Origin: Stenotrophomonas maltophilia
GTDB taxonomy: Bacteria > Pseudomonadota > Gammaproteobacteria > Xanthomonadales > Xanthomonadaceae
NCBI RefSeq assembly: GCF_002138415.1
Contig: NZ_CP015612.1
Coordinates: forward strand, 1,962,001 to 2,026,000
DNA length: 64,000 bases
Direction of reading: 5' to 3'
Shown: in pieces, positions 46,466 through 57,068 of the stretch
How the letters are laid out: each line of letters opens with the position of its first letter
How positions within the stretch are numbered: the first letter of the stretch is position 1
Notes under the pieces: model-generated
What the model was told of the DNA's origin: nothing
Databases searched by the model: none
Seen by the model: the letters and a program-made list of their open reading frames with translations, nothing else
Program-made: the position numbers and the translations under genes

Positions 46466-46792
46466 ATGCATGGATACGACCCCGTGAAAGCCCGCCCCGA
46501 GATTGCCGCCAAAGACCCGAAGGCCGACCTGGAAGCCTTGGCCCAAGCCTTTGCCGCCCTGCGCGAGCCGGAACAGGTGGAGGCCTTCCTGCGTGACCTG
46601 TGCACCCCGGCCGAGCTGGAAGCCATGGCTGACCGCTGGAAGGTGGTGCCGCTGCTGCAGCAGGGCGTGCCGTACCGCGAGATTCACGAGCGCACCGGCG
46701 TCAGCGTGACCACCACCGGACGGGTGGCACGCACGCTTGAGCATGGCCATCGAGGCTATGCCGCCGCCATCGACCGCCTTGCCTCGCGCTGA
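46466..46792 (+). CDS. TrpR-family (YerC/YecD-like) repressor of the his operon
   Basis: A 108-residue all-helical DNA-binding protein. [29 protein letters not shown] followed by [15 protein letters not shown] is the TrpR fold, with its HTH in the second segment (the family pattern is VSTATITR). It lies directly ahead of hisG (34-bp gap), behind a promoter covered by a dyad. TrpR-family regulators of histidine synthesis are known in Xanthomonadales, so control by histidine is the best guess. The corepressor has to be tested. The start is ATG 46466. TTG 46463 and GTG 46484 are other options. Confidence 0.85.
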   Translation: MHGYDPVKARPEIAAKDPKADLEALAQAFAALREPEQVEAFLRDLCTPAELEAMADRWKVVPLLQQGVPYREIHERTGVSVTTTGRVARTLEHGHRGYAAAIDRLASR

Positions 46793-46826
46793 TCCGCGCC
46801 CCGTTCCGAACTTCGAGACATCCCCC

Positions 46827-47738
46827 ATGAGTGCAACCCAGGCAGCGCCGGCACGAGACCGGTTGCGTATCGCCATCCAGAAGAGTGGCCGACTGGCCGA
46901 ACCCGCGCGCAACCTGCTCAGCGCCTGCGGCCTGAGCTGGCGCGAGAGCCGCGACAAGTTGTTCTGCTACGGCGAATCGCTGCCGGTGGACCTGCTGCTG
47001 GTGCGCGACGACGACATCCCCGGCCTGATCGCCGACGGCGTCTGCGACCTCGGCATCGTCGGCCGCAACGAGCTGGACGAACAGGCCGCCGCGCGGCGTC
47101 AGATCGGCCTGCCGGACGCCTACCAAGCGCTGCGCGGGCTGGGCTTCGGCCAGTGCCGGCTGATGCTGGCGGTGCCCGAGGAATGGCAGTGGCAGGGTCC
47201 GGCGCAGCTGGCCGGCACCCGCATCGCCACCAGCTACCCGGCCATCCTCAAGCAGTGGCTGGCCGAGCAGGGCGTGGACGCACAGGTGGTCGAGCTGTCC
47301 GGTTCGGTGGAAATCGCCCCGCGCCTGGGCACCGCCGACCTGATCTGCGATCTGGTCTCCAGCGGCGCCACCCTGCGCGCCAATCAGCTGACCCCGGTGC
47401 ACAACCTGCTCGACAGCGAGGCGGTGCTGGCCGGCGCGGTGCGCGCGCCGGATGATGCACGTGCATCGCTGCGCGCGATGCTGCTGCGCCGCCTCGACGG
47501 CGTGGTGCAGCGCCAGGACCGCAAGCTGCTGATGTTCCGCGCCAGCGAGGATCGCGTCGACGCGCTGTCGCAGCTGCTGGCCGATGCCGAGCCGCTGGTG
47601 CGGTTGCCGGCCGATGGCGGCGCGCTGCGCCTGCAGACCATGTGCCCGGGCCCACTGAGCTGGCAGCGCATGGAGGAACTCGAGCGCGCGGGTGCGCAGG
47701 GCTTGATGGTACTGAGCGTGGAGCGGTCGCTGGCATGA
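46827..47738 (+). CDS. hisG: ATP phosphoribosyltransferase, long form
   Basis: A 303-residue enzyme of the first step of histidine synthesis, joining ATP and PRPP. The PRPP-binding region has [16 protein letters not shown] near residue 170, and the N-terminal part [10 protein letters not shown] and [10 protein letters not shown]. The length shows the hexameric long form with a C-terminal regulatory domain (about 225-303), so no HisZ is needed and histidine feedback is likely. The start at MSATQ is chosen because upstream residues overlap the regulator gene. The stop overlaps hisD (ATGA). Confidence 0.96.
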   Translation: MSATQAAPARDRLRIAIQKSGRLAEPARNLLSACGLSWRESRDKLFCYGESLPVDLLLVRDDDIPGLIADGVCDLGIVGRNELDEQAAARRQIGLPDAYQALRGLGFGQCRLMLAVPEEWQWQGPAQLAGTRIATSYPAILKQWLAEQGVDAQVVELSGSVEIAPRLGTADLICDLVSSGATLRANQLTPVHNLLDSEAVLAGAVRAPDDARASLRAMLLRRLDGVVQRQDRKLLMFRASEDRVDALSQLLADAEPLVRLPADGGALRLQTMCPGPLSWQRMEELERAGAQGLMVLSVERSLA

Positions 47739-49030
47739 ACCGTCTGATCTGGTCCCGACTTGATGAGGCCGCGCGCAGCGCGGCATTGACCCGCCCGGTG
47801 CAGACCGTGGCGCAGCAGACCCGCGATGCCGTGGCCGCGCTGATCGCGCAGGTGCGCACTCAGGGTGACGACGCGCTGCGTGCGATTACTGCGCGTTTCG
47901 ATGGTGTCGAGCTGGCCTCGTTTGAAGTTTCCGAAGCCGAATTCGCCGCTGCTGAAGCGGCCGTGCCCGCCGAACTGCGCCAGGCGATGGTGGACGCCGC
48001 CGAACGCATCGCGCGCTTCCACGCCGCCGGCATGGGTACGGGGTATGCGGTGGAAACCGCGCCGGGCGTGGTCTGCGAACGCATGCTGCGTCCGATCGGC
48101 CGGGTGGGCCTGTACGTACCGGCCGGCAGCGCGCCGCTGCCGTCCACCGCATTGATGCTGGGCCTTCCGGCGCAGTTGGCCGGTTGCCCGCAGGTGGTGC
48201 TGTGCACGCCGCCGCGCGCCGACGGCAGCGCCGATCCGGCCGTACTGGTAGCCGCGCGCCTGACCGGCGTGCAGCGCGTGTTCAAGCTGGGCGGCGCGCA
48301 GGCGATCGCCGCGATGGCCTATGGCACGGCCAGCATTCCGGCCTGCGACAAGCTGTTCGGGCCCGGCAACAGCTTCGTCACCGAAGCCAAGCAGCAGGTC
48401 GCACAGGACGGCGCCGCCGCCATCGACATGCCGGCTGGTCCCTCCGAAGTACTGGTGATCGCCGATGCCGGCGCCAATCCGGCATTCGTTGCCGCCGACC
48501 TGCTGTCGCAGGCCGAGCATGGTCCGGATTCGCAGGTGCTGCTGCTGACCGACGATGCCGTGATGCTGGCGGCGGTCGAAGCCGAGGTGGAGCGCCAGGT
48601 GGCTCTGCTGCCGCGCCAGCAGATCGCGCGCCAGGCGCTGTCGGCGTCGCGCCTGATCCAGGTCGATTCGCTGGCCGAGGCGTTCGCGATCAGCAACCGC
48701 TACGCGCCCGAGCACCTGATCCTGGCCCTGCGCGAACCGCGCGACTGGCTGGAACAGGTACAGGCGGCCGGCTCGGTGTTCCTCGGCGATTACACGCCAG
48801 AAGCGCTGGGCGACTACTGCAGTGGCACCAACCACGTGCTGCCCACTGCGGGTGCCGCGCGCGCCTACAGCGGCGTCAGTGTTGCCAGCTTCCAGAACCT
48901 GATCAGCGTGCAGAGCGCCAGCGCTGCAGGATTGGCGGCAATCGGCGGCTGTGCGCGCATCATCGCCAGCGCCGAAGGCCTGGATGCGCACGAGCGTGCA
49001 GTGGCCCTGCGCATGGAGGCGGCGGCATGA
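47735..49030 (+). CDS. hisD: Histidinol dehydrogenase
   Basis: A 431-residue zinc enzyme that oxidises histidinol twice to histidine with NAD+. [59 protein letters not shown] and NRYAPEHL are the family motifs. His in AEHGPDSQ and the Glu-His pair in APEHL include metal and base residues. The start ATG lies in an ATGA overlap with hisG and the end in another with hisC. Final step of the pathway. Confidence 0.97.
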   Translation: MNRLIWSRLDEAARSAALTRPVQTVAQQTRDAVAALIAQVRTQGDDALRAITARFDGVELASFEVSEAEFAAAEAAVPAELRQAMVDAAERIARFHAAGMGTGYAVETAPGVVCERMLRPIGRVGLYVPAGSAPLPSTALMLGLPAQLAGCPQVVLCTPPRADGSADPAVLVAARLTGVQRVFKLGGAQAIAAMAYGTASIPACDKLFGPGNSFVTEAKQQVAQDGAAAIDMPAGPSEVLVIADAGANPAFVAADLLSQAEHGPDSQVLLLTDDAVMLAAVEAEVERQVALLPRQQIARQALSASRLIQVDSLAEAFAISNRYAPEHLILALREPRDWLEQVQAAGSVFLGDYTPEALGDYCSGTNHVLPTAGAARAYSGVSVASFQNLISVQSASAAGLAAIGGCARIIASAEGLDAHERAVALRMEAAA

Positions 49031-50121
49031 ACGCGGCTATCGATGAGGTGCTGGCCCTGGTGCGCCCGGACCTTCAGGCCTTCGCCGGCTACAGCTCGGC
49101 GCGCAGTGCGGCGGTGCAGGGCGAGGTCTGGTTGAATGCCAACGAGTCGGCCTGGGCCAATCCGGCTGACGTGGCGGGCAGCAGCCGTCGCTACCCCGAG
49201 CCGCAGCCGCTGGCCCTGCGCGAGGGCCTGGCTGGGCTGTATGGAGTAACGCCGCCGCAGCTGCTGATCGGTCGTGGCAGCGACGAAGCCATCGATCTGC
49301 TGGTGCGCGCGCTGTGCGTGCCGGGCCGCGATGGCGTGCTGGTCACGCCGCCGGTGTTTGGCATGTACGCGGTCTGCGCGCGCCTGCAGGGTGCCGCACT
49401 GATTGAAGTTCCGCTGGTGGATACCGAAGACGGCCTGCGTGCCGATCTGGATGCTGTGATCGATACGGCCAAGTCGCGCAACGCCAAGCTGGTGTTCCTA
49501 TGCGCGCCGTCCAATCCGGCAGGCAGCGATATCGGCCTGGCCGATATCGAGCGGGTGGCCACTGCTCTGCGCGGGCACGCCCTTGTGGTGGTAGACGAGG
49601 CTTACGTCGAATATGCACAACGCCCGTCGGCGACCACGCTGCTGGCCGCGCACGCCAATCTGGCCGTGCTGCGCACGCTGTCGAAGGCGCACGCGCTGGC
49701 CGCGGCCCGAATCGGCACCCTGGTCGCTGCCCCGGAGCTGATCGCCGTGCTGCGCCGCTGCCAGGCGCCGTACCCGGTACCGACGCCGTGCACCGAGCTG
49801 GCCGTGCAGGCACTGCAGCCGGCCGCGCTGGCACGCACCGCCGAGCGCGTGGCCACGGTCATCGCCGAGCGCGAACGCCTGTCCGCGGCGCTGCCTGGCC
49901 TGCCCGGCGTTCGTCGCGTGTACCGCTCGTCCGGCAACTACCTGCTGGTCCGCTTCGCCGATGCCCAGGCCGCGTTCGATACGCTGCTGGCTGCAGGCGT
50001 GGTGGTGCGCGACCAGCGCGCCGCGCCGCAGCTGGGTGATGCACTGCGCATCAGTATCGGCAGCCCCGAAGAGAATGACCGCGTGCTTGCGGCCCTGTCG
50101 GCGCGGAGGGCCGCAGCATGA
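49027..50121 (+). CDS. hisC: Histidinol-phosphate aminotransferase
   Basis: A 364-residue class II PLP aminotransferase, imidazole-acetol phosphate to histidinol phosphate. [12 protein letters not shown] near the N-terminus, [24 protein letters not shown] and the PLP lysine Lys220 in [15 protein letters not shown] are all present. ATGA overlaps link it to hisD upstream and hisB downstream. Confidence 0.97.
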   Translation: MNAAIDEVLALVRPDLQAFAGYSSARSAAVQGEVWLNANESAWANPADVAGSSRRYPEPQPLALREGLAGLYGVTPPQLLIGRGSDEAIDLLVRALCVPGRDGVLVTPPVFGMYAVCARLQGAALIEVPLVDTEDGLRADLDAVIDTAKSRNAKLVFLCAPSNPAGSDIGLADIERVATALRGHALVVVDEAYVEYAQRPSATTLLAAHANLAVLRTLSKAHALAAARIGTLVAAPELIAVLRRCQAPYPVPTPCTELAVQALQPAALARTAERVATVIAERERLSAALPGLPGVRRVYRSSGNYLLVRFADAQAAFDTLLAAGVVVRDQRAAPQLGDALRISIGSPEENDRVLAALSARRAAA

Positions 50122-51191
50122 CCCCGATCCTGTTCATAGACCGCGACGGCACCCTCATCGAGGAGCCGTCCGACTTCCAGATCGACGCCTACGAAAAGCT
50201 GCGCTTCGTGCCGCAGGTGATCCCGGCGCTGCTGAAGCTGCGCGACGCCGGCTATCAGTTCGTCATCGTCACCAATCAGGATGGCCTCGGCAGCGACAGC
50301 TACCCGCGCGCCAGCTTCGATGGCCCCAACGACCTGATGCTGCAGATCTTCGAAAGCCAGGGCATCACTTTCCGTGACGTGCTGATCGACTGCAGCTGGC
50401 CGCAGGACAACGCGCCGACCCGCAAGCCGGGCATCGGCCTGATGACCGCCTATCTGCAGAACCGCAGCATCGACTGGGCACGCTCCGGCATGGTGGGTGA
50501 CCGCATCACCGACCTGCAGTTCGCCGACAATCTCAACATCCGTGGCTTCCAGCTGCGCACCGCGCAGTTTGGCGGCGAGTGGGACTGGCCGGGCATCGCC
50601 CACGCGCTGGCCGACGCGCCGCGTACCGCCGTGGTCCAGCGCAATACGAAAGAGACGAAGATCCGCGTCGAACTGGATCTGGACCGCGCCGGTGATGCGC
50701 GCATCGCCACCGGACTGCCGTTCTTCGACCACATGCTGGAACAGATCGGCAAGCACGGCGGGTTCGCGCTGGACATCCAGGCTGAGGGCGACCTGCACAT
50801 CGACGAGCACCACACCATCGAGGACACCGGGCTGGCGCTGGGTCAGGCCCTGCGCGAGGCGCTGGGCGACAAGCGCGGCATCGGCCGCTACGGTTTCACC
50901 CTGCCGATGGACGAGACCCTGGCCAGCGCTGCACTGGACTTCAGCGGCCGCCCCTATTTCGTGTTCGAGGGCGAGTTCAAGCGTGAGCGGGTGGGCGATA
51001 TGCCGACCGAGCTGGTGCCGCACTTCTTCCGTTCGTTGTGCGACGCCAGCGGCCTGAACCTCAACCTGCAGGTGCGCGGCGACAATGACCACCACAAGGT
51101 CGAGGCCTGCTTCAAGGCACTGGCGCGCGCGCTGCGCCCGGCATTGGCCCGCCAGGGCACGGCACTGCCGAGCACCAAGGGGGCGCTGTGA
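50118..51191 (+). CDS. hisB: Bifunctional histidinol-phosphatase / imidazoleglycerol-phosphate dehydratase
   Basis: A 357-residue fusion. The N-terminal HAD phosphatase (about 1-165) has the DXD nucleophile motif [11 protein letters not shown] and a Cys-free KPGIGLM region. The C-terminal IGPD part (about 168-357) has the metal-binding His clusters [14 protein letters not shown] and [10 protein letters not shown], then [14 protein letters not shown] and DNDHHKVEA. The fused form is usual in gamma-proteobacteria. It overlaps both neighbours by four bases. Confidence 0.97.
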   Translation: MTPILFIDRDGTLIEEPSDFQIDAYEKLRFVPQVIPALLKLRDAGYQFVIVTNQDGLGSDSYPRASFDGPNDLMLQIFESQGITFRDVLIDCSWPQDNAPTRKPGIGLMTAYLQNRSIDWARSGMVGDRITDLQFADNLNIRGFQLRTAQFGGEWDWPGIAHALADAPRTAVVQRNTKETKIRVELDLDRAGDARIATGLPFFDHMLEQIGKHGGFALDIQAEGDLHIDEHHTIEDTGLALGQALREALGDKRGIGRYGFTLPMDETLASAALDFSGRPYFVFEGEFKRERVGDMPTELVPHFFRSLCDASGLNLNLQVRGDNDHHKVEACFKALARALRPALARQGTALPSTKGAL

Positions 51192-51790
51192 GCGACGTTG
51201 CGCTGATCGATGCCGGCGGTGCCAACCTGGGTTCGGTGCGCTACGCATTGGAGCGCCTGGGTGCAACGGTGCGGTTGGTGCGTGATGCCGATGGCCTGGT
51301 CGGCGCACAGCGGGTGATCCTGCCCGGCGTCGGCGCCGCGGGTCCCGGCATGCAGCGCCTGCATGCGCAGGGCCTGGTGGAGCCGTTGCAGCGACTGGAG
51401 GTGCCGCTGATGGGCATTTGCCTGGGCATGCAGCTGCTGTTCGAACGTTCCGAAGAGGCCGGCGTAGAAGCGCTGGGACTGATTCCCGGCGTGGTGCGCA
51501 AGCTGGTGCCGGCCTGCGGCATCCGCGTACCGCACATGGGCTGGAACCGGTTGCTGCCATTGCGCGAATCGCTGTTGCTGCAAGGCGTGCCGGAGCGCGC
51601 TAGCGCCTACTTCGTGCACAGCTATGCGGCGCCGCTCAACGCCCACACGGTAGCCGCCTGCGATCACGGCGGCCTGTTCACTGCGGTGGTGGAGCAGGGG
51701 CGCTACTTCGGTGCGCAGTTCCATCCCGAGCGCTCCGGCGATACCGGTTCGTTGATGTTGCGCAATTTCCTCGAGGGCACTGCTGCATGA
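51188..51790 (+). CDS. hisH: Imidazole glycerol phosphate synthase, glutaminase subunit
   Basis: A 200-residue class I glutamine amidotransferase delivering ammonia to HisF. The nucleophile is Cys78 in [12 protein letters not shown], and the His-Glu pair is in QFHPERSG near residue 178. It starts GTG in a GTGA overlap with hisB and ends in an ATGA overlap with hisA. The hisF partner is one gene further on, as usual. Confidence 0.97.
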   Translation: MSDVALIDAGGANLGSVRYALERLGATVRLVRDADGLVGAQRVILPGVGAAGPGMQRLHAQGLVEPLQRLEVPLMGICLGMQLLFERSEEAGVEALGLIPGVVRKLVPACGIRVPHMGWNRLLPLRESLLLQGVPERASAYFVHSYAAPLNAHTVAACDHGGLFTAVVEQGRYFGAQFHPERSGDTGSLMLRNFLEGTAA

Positions 51791-52521
51791 GTTTCATCGT
51801 CTACCCCGCGCTGGATATCCGGGATGGCCGCGTGGTGCGGCTGCGCCAGGGTGACTACGCGCAGGAAACCTCGTATGGCGACGATCCGCTGCCGCGCGCA
51901 CAGGCCTTCGCTGCGCAGGGCGCGCAGTGGATGCATCTGGTCGACCTGGACGCTGCGCGTGCCGGTGGCTACACCCTTGCGCCGCTGCTGGCGTCGATCC
52001 GTGCGCAGACGCCGCTGCAGGTGCAGACCGGCGGTGGCGTGCGCGGCCGCGACGACGTGGCGCGCATCCTCGATGCCGGCGCTGGCCGCGTGGTGGTCGG
52101 CTCACTAGCGGTGCGCCGCCCCGATGAAGTGGTCGGCTGGCTGGAGGAGTTCGGCGCCGAGCGCGTCACCATCGCGCTGGATGCCCGTCAGGACGCGCAG
52201 GGCCAATGGCAGCTGCCGGTGCACGGCTGGACCGAGAACGCCGGGGTGACCCTGGATGATCTGGCCCAGCGCTATGCGCGCGCTGGCATGCGCCACCTGC
52301 TGTGTACCGACATTGCCCGCGACGGCATGCTGGCCGGGCCCAATATCAGTCTGTACGCGCACCTGTCGGCGCTGCTGCCGGGCGTGGCCGTGCAGGCTTC
52401 CGGTGGCATCCGCGACGTGGCCGATGTGGCCGAGGCGCGTGCTGCCGGCTGCGGCGGTGCCATCCTCGGCAAGGCCCTGCTGGAGCAGCGCATGGACCTG
52501 GCGGAGGCGCTGGCATGTTGA
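51787..52521 (+). CDS. hisA: Phosphoribosylformimino-AICAR-phosphate isomerase
   Basis: A 244-residue TIM barrel that opens the ribose ring of Pro[20 protein letters not shown] carries the first catalytic Asp, and the middle has [16 protein letters not shown] with the second Asp in DIARDG. Two phosphate-binding half-barrel motifs ([11 protein letters not shown] and [11 protein letters not shown]) show the ancestral duplication. The stop overlaps the hisF start by seven bases. Confidence 0.97.
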   Translation: MSFIVYPALDIRDGRVVRLRQGDYAQETSYGDDPLPRAQAFAAQGAQWMHLVDLDAARAGGYTLAPLLASIRAQTPLQVQTGGGVRGRDDVARILDAGAGRVVVGSLAVRRPDEVVGWLEEFGAERVTIALDARQDAQGQWQLPVHGWTENAGVTLDDLAQRYARAGMRHLLCTDIARDGMLAGPNISLYAHLSALLPGVAVQASGGIRDVADVAEARAAGCGGAILGKALLEQRMDLAEALAC

Positions 52522-53291
52522 GCCGACGCATCATTCCGTGCCTGGACGTGCGCGATGGTCGCGTGGTCAAGGGTGTGCGCTTCCGCGACCACGTCGACAT
52601 GGGTGACATCGCCGAATTGGCGCAGCGCTATCGCGACCAGGGTGCCGACGAGCTGGTGTTCTATGACATCGGCGCCAGTCCCGAAGCACGGTCGGTCGAC
52701 GTCGCCTGGATCGAGCGCATCGCACGCCTGATCGACATTCCGTTCTGCGTGGCCGGTGGCATCGACAGCGTGGAAACCGCGCGCCGCGTGCTGTTCGCCG
52801 GTGCCGACAAGGTGTCGATCAACTCGCCCGCGCTGGGCCGCCCGGAGCTGATCACCGAGCTGGCAGATGAGTTCGGCGTGCAGTGCGTGGTGGTCGGTGT
52901 CGATTCGGTGCGCGAGACGGATGGCCAGTGGCGGGTGCGCCGTTTCAGCGGGGACCCGGACAAGACCCAGGCGGTACCGCTGCGGACGCTGGACTGGATC
53001 GTCGAAGCACAACGGCGTGGCGCTGGTGAAATCGTGTTGAACTGCATGGACAGCGATGGCGTACGCCGTGGCTACGATGTCGTGCAGCTGCAGCAGGCGC
53101 GGGCCCTGTGCCAGGTGCCGCTGATCGCCTCGGGCGGTGCCGGTGCAATGGAACACTTCGCCGAGGCCTTCGACCAGGCCGACGTCGACGGCGCGTTGGC
53201 GGCCAGCGTGTTCCACAGCGGCGCGATCGCCATTCCGGAATTGAAGCGCTACCTGCGCGGACAGCAGATCGAGGTGCGGGATGTCTATTGA
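52515..53291 (+). CDS. hisF: Imidazole glycerol phosphate synthase, cyclase subunit
   Basis: A 258-residue TIM barrel using the ammonia from HisH to make imidazole glycerol phosphate and [22 protein letters not shown] holds catalytic Asp11, and [14 protein letters not shown] holds the second Asp near residue 179 of the barrel's later half. AGGID and [11 protein letters not shown] are the phosphate sites. The start ATG at 52515 lies inside hisA, and the end overlaps hisIE by eleven bases. Confidence 0.97.
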   Translation: MLSRRIIPCLDVRDGRVVKGVRFRDHVDMGDIAELAQRYRDQGADELVFYDIGASPEARSVDVAWIERIARLIDIPFCVAGGIDSVETARRVLFAGADKVSINSPALGRPELITELADEFGVQCVVVGVDSVRETDGQWRVRRFSGDPDKTQAVPLRTLDWIVEAQRRGAGEIVLNCMDSDGVRRGYDVVQLQQARALCQVPLIASGGAGAMEHFAEAFDQADVDGALAASVFHSGAIAIPELKRYLRGQQIEVRDVY

Positions 53292-53901
53292 AGTGAGGCC
53301 GTCGCTGGATGCGCTGCAGGCGCTGGACTGGGGCAAGGGCGACGGCCTGCTGCCGGCGGTGGTGCAGGATACCGATACCCTGCAGGTGCTGATGCTGGGC
53401 TATGTCAGCGCCGAATCGCTGGCGGCCACGCTGGCCATCGGTCACATGACCTTCTTCAGCCGCAGCAAGCAGCGGTTGTGGACCAAGGGTGAGCAATCCG
53501 GCAACGTGCTGGTGGTGCAGTCAATCAGCGTCGACTGCGATGCCGACACGCTGCTGGTGATGGCACGCCCAGCCGGGCCAACCTGCCATACCGGTGCCGA
53601 GAGTTGTTTCGACCAGGCACCGAAGGACTTCCTTGGCGGGCTGGGCCAGCTGGTGGCGATGCGTGAGGCGCAGCGCCCGCCGGGCAGCTACACCACCAGC
53701 CTGTTCGAGGGCGGCATCCGCCGCATCGCACAGAAGGTGGGCGAGGAGGGCGTGGAGACCGCATTGGCCGCCGTGGCGCAGGATGATGAGGCGCTGCTCG
53801 GCGAGGCTTCGGACCTGCTGTACCACCTGCTGGTGCTGCTGCGCGCGCGCGGGTTGTCGCTGGATGATGCGCGGGCGGTGCTGGAAAAGCGCCATCGTTG
53901 A
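53281..53901 (+). CDS. hisIE: Phosphoribosyl-AMP cyclohydrolase / phosphoribosyl-ATP pyrophosphatase
   Basis: A 206-residue fusion. The HisI part (about 1-115) has [38 protein letters not shown] and the zinc Cys motif GPTCHTG. The HisE part (about 118-206) has the helix [13 protein letters not shown] and [13 protein letters not shown] with acidic residues for magnesium. It carries out steps two and three of the pathway. It is the last gene. The stop is followed by a 9-bp hairpin. Confidence 0.97.
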   Translation: MSIEVRPSLDALQALDWGKGDGLLPAVVQDTDTLQVLMLGYVSAESLAATLAIGHMTFFSRSKQRLWTKGEQSGNVLVVQSISVDCDADTLLVMARPAGPTCHTGAESCFDQAPKDFLGGLGQLVAMREAQRPPGSYTTSLFEGGIRRIAQKVGEEGVETALAAVAQDDEALLGEASDLLYHLLVLLRARGLSLDDARAVLEKRHR

Positions 53902-53908
53902 GGAAGGC

Positions 53909-53929
53909 GTGCGGACCAACGGTCCGCAC
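53909..53929. terminator. Hairpin after the his operon
   Basis: GTGCGGACC-AAC-GGTCCGCAC is a perfect 9-bp inverted repeat seven bases after the hisIE stop. No T run follows, so it may stop transcription only with Rho or protect the mRNA 3' end. Confidence 0.5.
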
Positions 53930-53942
53930 CCACCTTTGCAAT

Positions 53943-53967
53943 GCAGCCGAGCATGGCTCGGCTCTAC
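53943..53967. repeat. SMAG-type REP element, single unit
   Basis: GCCGAGC-ATG-GCTCGGC hairpin followed by TCTAC, a one-base-pair variant of the unit at 46141. It lies between the his operon and the phosphoesterase gene. Confidence 0.8.
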
Positions 53968-53999
53968 AATAGGGGGTCTTCTTCTTTCCCGGACCGCCC

Positions 54000-55589
54000 A
54001 TGAAACTGCCTGCCGCCTGGCTGTGCTGCCTGTTGCTGACCTCGCCGGCCTGGGCCGCGGACACCGTGGTCAGCGGCAAGGTCTATCTGGAGCGCGACGG
54101 CAGGCCCGGGCGCGGTGCGACCGATCCGGGCCTGGCCGGGGTGCAGGTCTCCAACGGCGAAGCCATCGTCAAGACCGCCGCCGACGGCAGCTACAGCCTG
54201 CCAGTGCGCGACGGCCAGACCGTGTTCGTGATCAAGCCCGATGCCTACGCCTTCCCGAAGGCGGCCGATGGCCTGCCCTCGTTCTGGCGTCACTACCGCC
54301 CGAACGGCTCGCCGGCGCTGAAGTACGGCGGCATCGCCGCCACCAGCGACGTCACCCGCAACTGGGATTTCGCCCTGCAGTCGGATCGCCATGACAGCCG
54401 CCGTGGTTTCCAGATGCTGGTGTTCACCGATTCGCAGACCGCCAGCCTGAAGGACATCGGCTACTACCAGCAGTCGATCGTGGCGCCGCTGGTCGGCCAG
54501 ACCAGGGCGCGCATGGGCACCACCCTGGGTGACATCGTCAACGATGACCTGACCCTGTACCCAGCGATCAACAAGGTCACCACCGAACTTGGCGTGCCGT
54601 GGTTCCATGTACCGGGCAACCACGACCTCGATTTCGATGCGGCCAGCGATGAGCATTCGCTGGACAGCTGGCGCAACGTCTACGGCCCGGATACCTACGC
54701 GGTGGAAGAGGGCGGTGCCAGTTTCGTGTTCCTGGACGACGTGGTGTACGACCCCAAGGTCAAGCCGAAGTATGTCGGTGGCCTGCGCGAAGACCAGTTC
54801 GCCTTCCTTGCCAGCTACCTGAAGGGCCTGCACAAGGATCGCCTGCTGGTGCTGGGCATGCACATCCCGCTGTTCGACGCCGCGCCGGGGCGCGAGACCT
54901 TCCGCCACGCCGATCGCCAGCGCCTGTTCGACCTGTTGAAGGACTTCCGCAACGTGCTGGTGCTCAGCGGCCACAGCCACACCCAGCAGCACGTCTACCA
55001 CGGCAAGGCCGAGGGCTGGAACGGCGACAAGCCGCTGCACGAATACAACGTCGGTGCCAACTGCGGTGCGTTCTGGTCGGGCGCGAAGAACGCCGCCGGC
55101 GTGCCGGACAGCACCATGAGCGATGGCACGCCGAAGGGCTATGCGCTGCTCGATGTGGCCGGCAACGGCAGCTACAAGCTGCAGTACCGCGTGGCCGGCA
55201 AGCCGGCCAGCGAGCAGATCGGCCTGCATGCGCCGAAGGTACTGCGCCAGGGGGCCTATCCGGCGTGGGGTGTCTACGCCAACGTCTACATGGGTGAGGA
55301 CGCCAGCGTGGTCGAGTATCGCGTCGATGGCGGCGCCTGGCAGCCGATGAAGCAGGTCAGCCAGCCCGATCCGCGCCTGATGGTGGAGAACGTGGCCGAT
55401 GATCTGGCCAACGGCCTGCGCGGCTACGACCGTTCGCCGGAGGCCACCGCGTCGCCGCACCTGTGGCGGGGCGCGCTGCCGACCGACCTGGCAACAGGCA
55501 GCCACAAGGTCGAAGTACGCTCCACCCAGCCTGATGGTGCAGTGTTCACCGCCACCACCAGCTACAGCCTGCAGACTGCCCAGCCCTGA
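54000..55589 (+). CDS. Exported calcineurin-like phosphoesterase
   Basis: A 529-residue protein with a signal peptide (SPAWA|AD). An N-terminal carboxypeptidase-regulatory-like beta domain (about 22-120, VSGKVYLERD...ADGSYSLPV) precedes the metallophosphoesterase core (about 135-345) with metal motifs FTDSQ, LGDIVND, GNHDLDF, MHIPL and GHSHTQQH. A C-terminal beta domain closes it (about 390-525). This three-domain layout is that of MetallophosN/MetallophosC proteins. The Gln in FTDSQ is normal for that group. The substrate is unknown. It starts a run of same-direction genes toward glucokinase and may take part in glycan or phosphosugar use. Confidence 0.85.
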   Translation: MKLPAAWLCCLLLTSPAWAADTVVSGKVYLERDGRPGRGATDPGLAGVQVSNGEAIVKTAADGSYSLPVRDGQTVFVIKPDAYAFPKAADGLPSFWRHYRPNGSPALKYGGIAATSDVTRNWDFALQSDRHDSRRGFQMLVFTDSQTASLKDIGYYQQSIVAPLVGQTRARMGTTLGDIVNDDLTLYPAINKVTTELGVPWFHVPGNHDLDFDAASDEHSLDSWRNVYGPDTYAVEEGGASFVFLDDVVYDPKVKPKYVGGLREDQFAFLASYLKGLHKDRLLVLGMHIPLFDAAPGRETFRHADRQRLFDLLKDFRNVLVLSGHSHTQQHVYHGKAEGWNGDKPLHEYNVGANCGAFWSGAKNAAGVPDSTMSDGTPKGYALLDVAGNGSYKLQYRVAGKPASEQIGLHAPKVLRQGAYPAWGVYANVYMGEDASVVEYRVDGGAWQPMKQVSQPDPRLMVENVADDLANGLRGYDRSPEATASPHLWRGALPTDLATGSHKVEVRSTQPDGAVFTATTSYSLQTAQP

Positions 55590-55625
55590 TCCAGGGCGCC
55601 GCTGCCCAACGCGAAAGGACCCCGC

Positions 55626-55910
55626 ATGGATATCCGCTTCATGGCCGGCACCACGCCGGTGACCCTCAGCCGCCACTGGTTCACCGGCGCGATGCTGCTG
55701 CAGAGCGCCACCGAGAAGGTCTGGGTGCAGCACCCGCTGCATCCGGGCACCCACTTCTCGTTCTCGCTGGTACAGTCGTGGCTGCGTCACATCGCCGGCC
55801 ACGAAGTACTGGTCGAGCGTACCCGGCCGCTGCTGTTTGCCGGCTTCCGCCCGCAGCGGTTGCGCGTGCTGGTGGATGGTGTGCAGGTGGCCGAACAGGA
55901 AGGCATGTAG
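55626..55910 (+). CDS. Hypothetical protein, 94 residues
   Basis: A short soluble protein with no signal peptide or membrane segment. RHWFTGAMLLQ and a run of aromatic-basic residues up to LLFAGFRPQRLRVLVDG suggest a compact beta-rich fold. It is not recognised. GAAAGGA lies upstream of the ATG, and it sits 36 bp after the phosphoesterase gene with the same direction, which supports it being real. The function is unknown. Confidence 0.6.
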   Translation: MDIRFMAGTTPVTLSRHWFTGAMLLQSATEKVWVQHPLHPGTHFSFSLVQSWLRHIAGHEVLVERTRPLLFAGFRPQRLRVLVDGVQVAEQEGM

Positions 55911-55943
55911 GCCAACCTGAATCGTCGGCGTGCTAGGCAAAGC

Positions 55944-55969
55944 CGCCCCGATGCCTGAGAATCGGGGCG
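55944..55969. terminator. Hairpin between hypothetical gene and glk
   Basis: CGCCCCGAT (55944-55952) and ATCGGGGCG (55961-55969) pair over an eight-base loop. It is followed by ATTC, not a T run. It lies 26 bp before the glk start and may be a terminator or an mRNA structure. Confidence 0.45.
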
Positions 55970-55994
55970 ATTCAATCGATCCAAGCAGGCCAGC

Positions 55995-57017
55995 GTGACC
56001 ATCGCAGCAGCGTCCCCGGTTTCCTCCGACTCCGCCCGCGGCGGTCCTCCGCGCTGTCTGGTGGTCGCCGATGTCGGTGGCACCTTCGCCCGCCTTGCGC
56101 TGGCTGAAACCCAACCCGGCCAGGCGCCGCTGCTGGGCAGCCATCGCACCTACGCCTGCGCCGAGCACCCCAGCCTGGCGGCGATCCTTGCTGATTTCAC
56201 CGCTGGCCTTGGCCAGCCAGTGCAGACCGCGGTGGTGGCCATCGCCGGCCTGCTCGATGGCGATGTACTGATCAATTCCAACCTGCCGTGGACGGTCTCG
56301 CTGTCGGCCACCCGCGCGCAGTCCGGGCTGCATGAGCTGCAGTTGATCAATGATTTCGAAGCGGTGGCGCTGGCTATCCCGTACCTGCAGCCGGAAACCC
56401 TGGTGCCACTGAACGGCGATGCTGATCCGGCGCAGGCGTTCCCCGCACTGGTGCTGGGCGCGGGCACCGGCTTGGGCGCGGCATTGCGCTTCGCCGACGG
56501 CGAGCGGCCGGTGCTGGCCAGCGAGATCGGCCATGCCGCGCTTGGCGCCGGCAACACGCTGGAACTGCAGGTGCTGGGCAAGCTGCTGCAGCGCTGGCCG
56601 CACGTGGACAACGAGCGCGTGCTGTCCGGTAGTGGCCTGATGAACCTGTATCCGTGCCTCTGCGAACTGCGCGGCGTTGCCCCGGTGTGGACCAGTACGG
56701 AGGCGCTGATCGGCGCCGCGCGTGGCGGCGAGGATGCACTGGCGGTGGAAACGCTGCAGGTGTTCTGTGCCTGGCTGGGCAGTCTTGCCGGCGACGCAGC
56801 GATCGCCGTCGGTGCACGTTCGGTGTACCTGGCCGGTGGCATTTCCGCGCATGTGCAGGATTTCCTGGCCGATGGCCGCTTCCGTGAGCGCTTCCTCAAC
56901 AAGGGTGTGCTGACCGAGGTGCTGCGCCAGGTACCGGTGTGGCGGGTGGAGCACGGCCAGCTGGGTGTGCTCGGTGCAGCGGTCTGGCACGCCGCGCGGC
57001 AACCCACGCACGACTGA
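55995..57017 (+). CDS. glk: Glucokinase
   Basis: A 340-residue hexokinase-fold enzyme of the Glk family (not ROK), phosphorylating glucose with ATP. VADVGGTFARLALAE is the phosphate-1 motif, NDFEAVALAIPYL carries the catalytic Asp, and GAGTGLGAAL and SEIGHAALG bind ATP and sugar. It starts at GTG. The upstream 15 residues before the ATP motif are polar. The gene for a glycosylasparaginase follows 51 bp on, so glucose or a related sugar freed from glycans may be the intended substrate. Confidence 0.92.
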   Translation: MTIAAASPVSSDSARGGPPRCLVVADVGGTFARLALAETQPGQAPLLGSHRTYACAEHPSLAAILADFTAGLGQPVQTAVVAIAGLLDGDVLINSNLPWTVSLSATRAQSGLHELQLINDFEAVALAIPYLQPETLVPLNGDADPAQAFPALVLGAGTGLGAALRFADGERPVLASEIGHAALGAGNTLELQVLGKLLQRWPHVDNERVLSGSGLMNLYPCLCELRGVAPVWTSTEALIGAARGGEDALAVETLQVFCAWLGSLAGDAAIAVGARSVYLAGGISAHVQDFLADGRFRERFLNKGVLTEVLRQVPVWRVEHGQLGVLGAAVWHAARQPTHD

Positions 57018-57068
57018 TCGGCAGGGCCGGCATCGGGCCGGCCATGCATTGCAGACTGGGAGGGGAAG

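Noticed and set aside
54420..54440. Loss of a metal ligand in the phosphoesterase (FTDSQ instead of D-X-H)
   Set aside because: D-X-Q is usual in the MetallophosN/C group, so it is not a defect.
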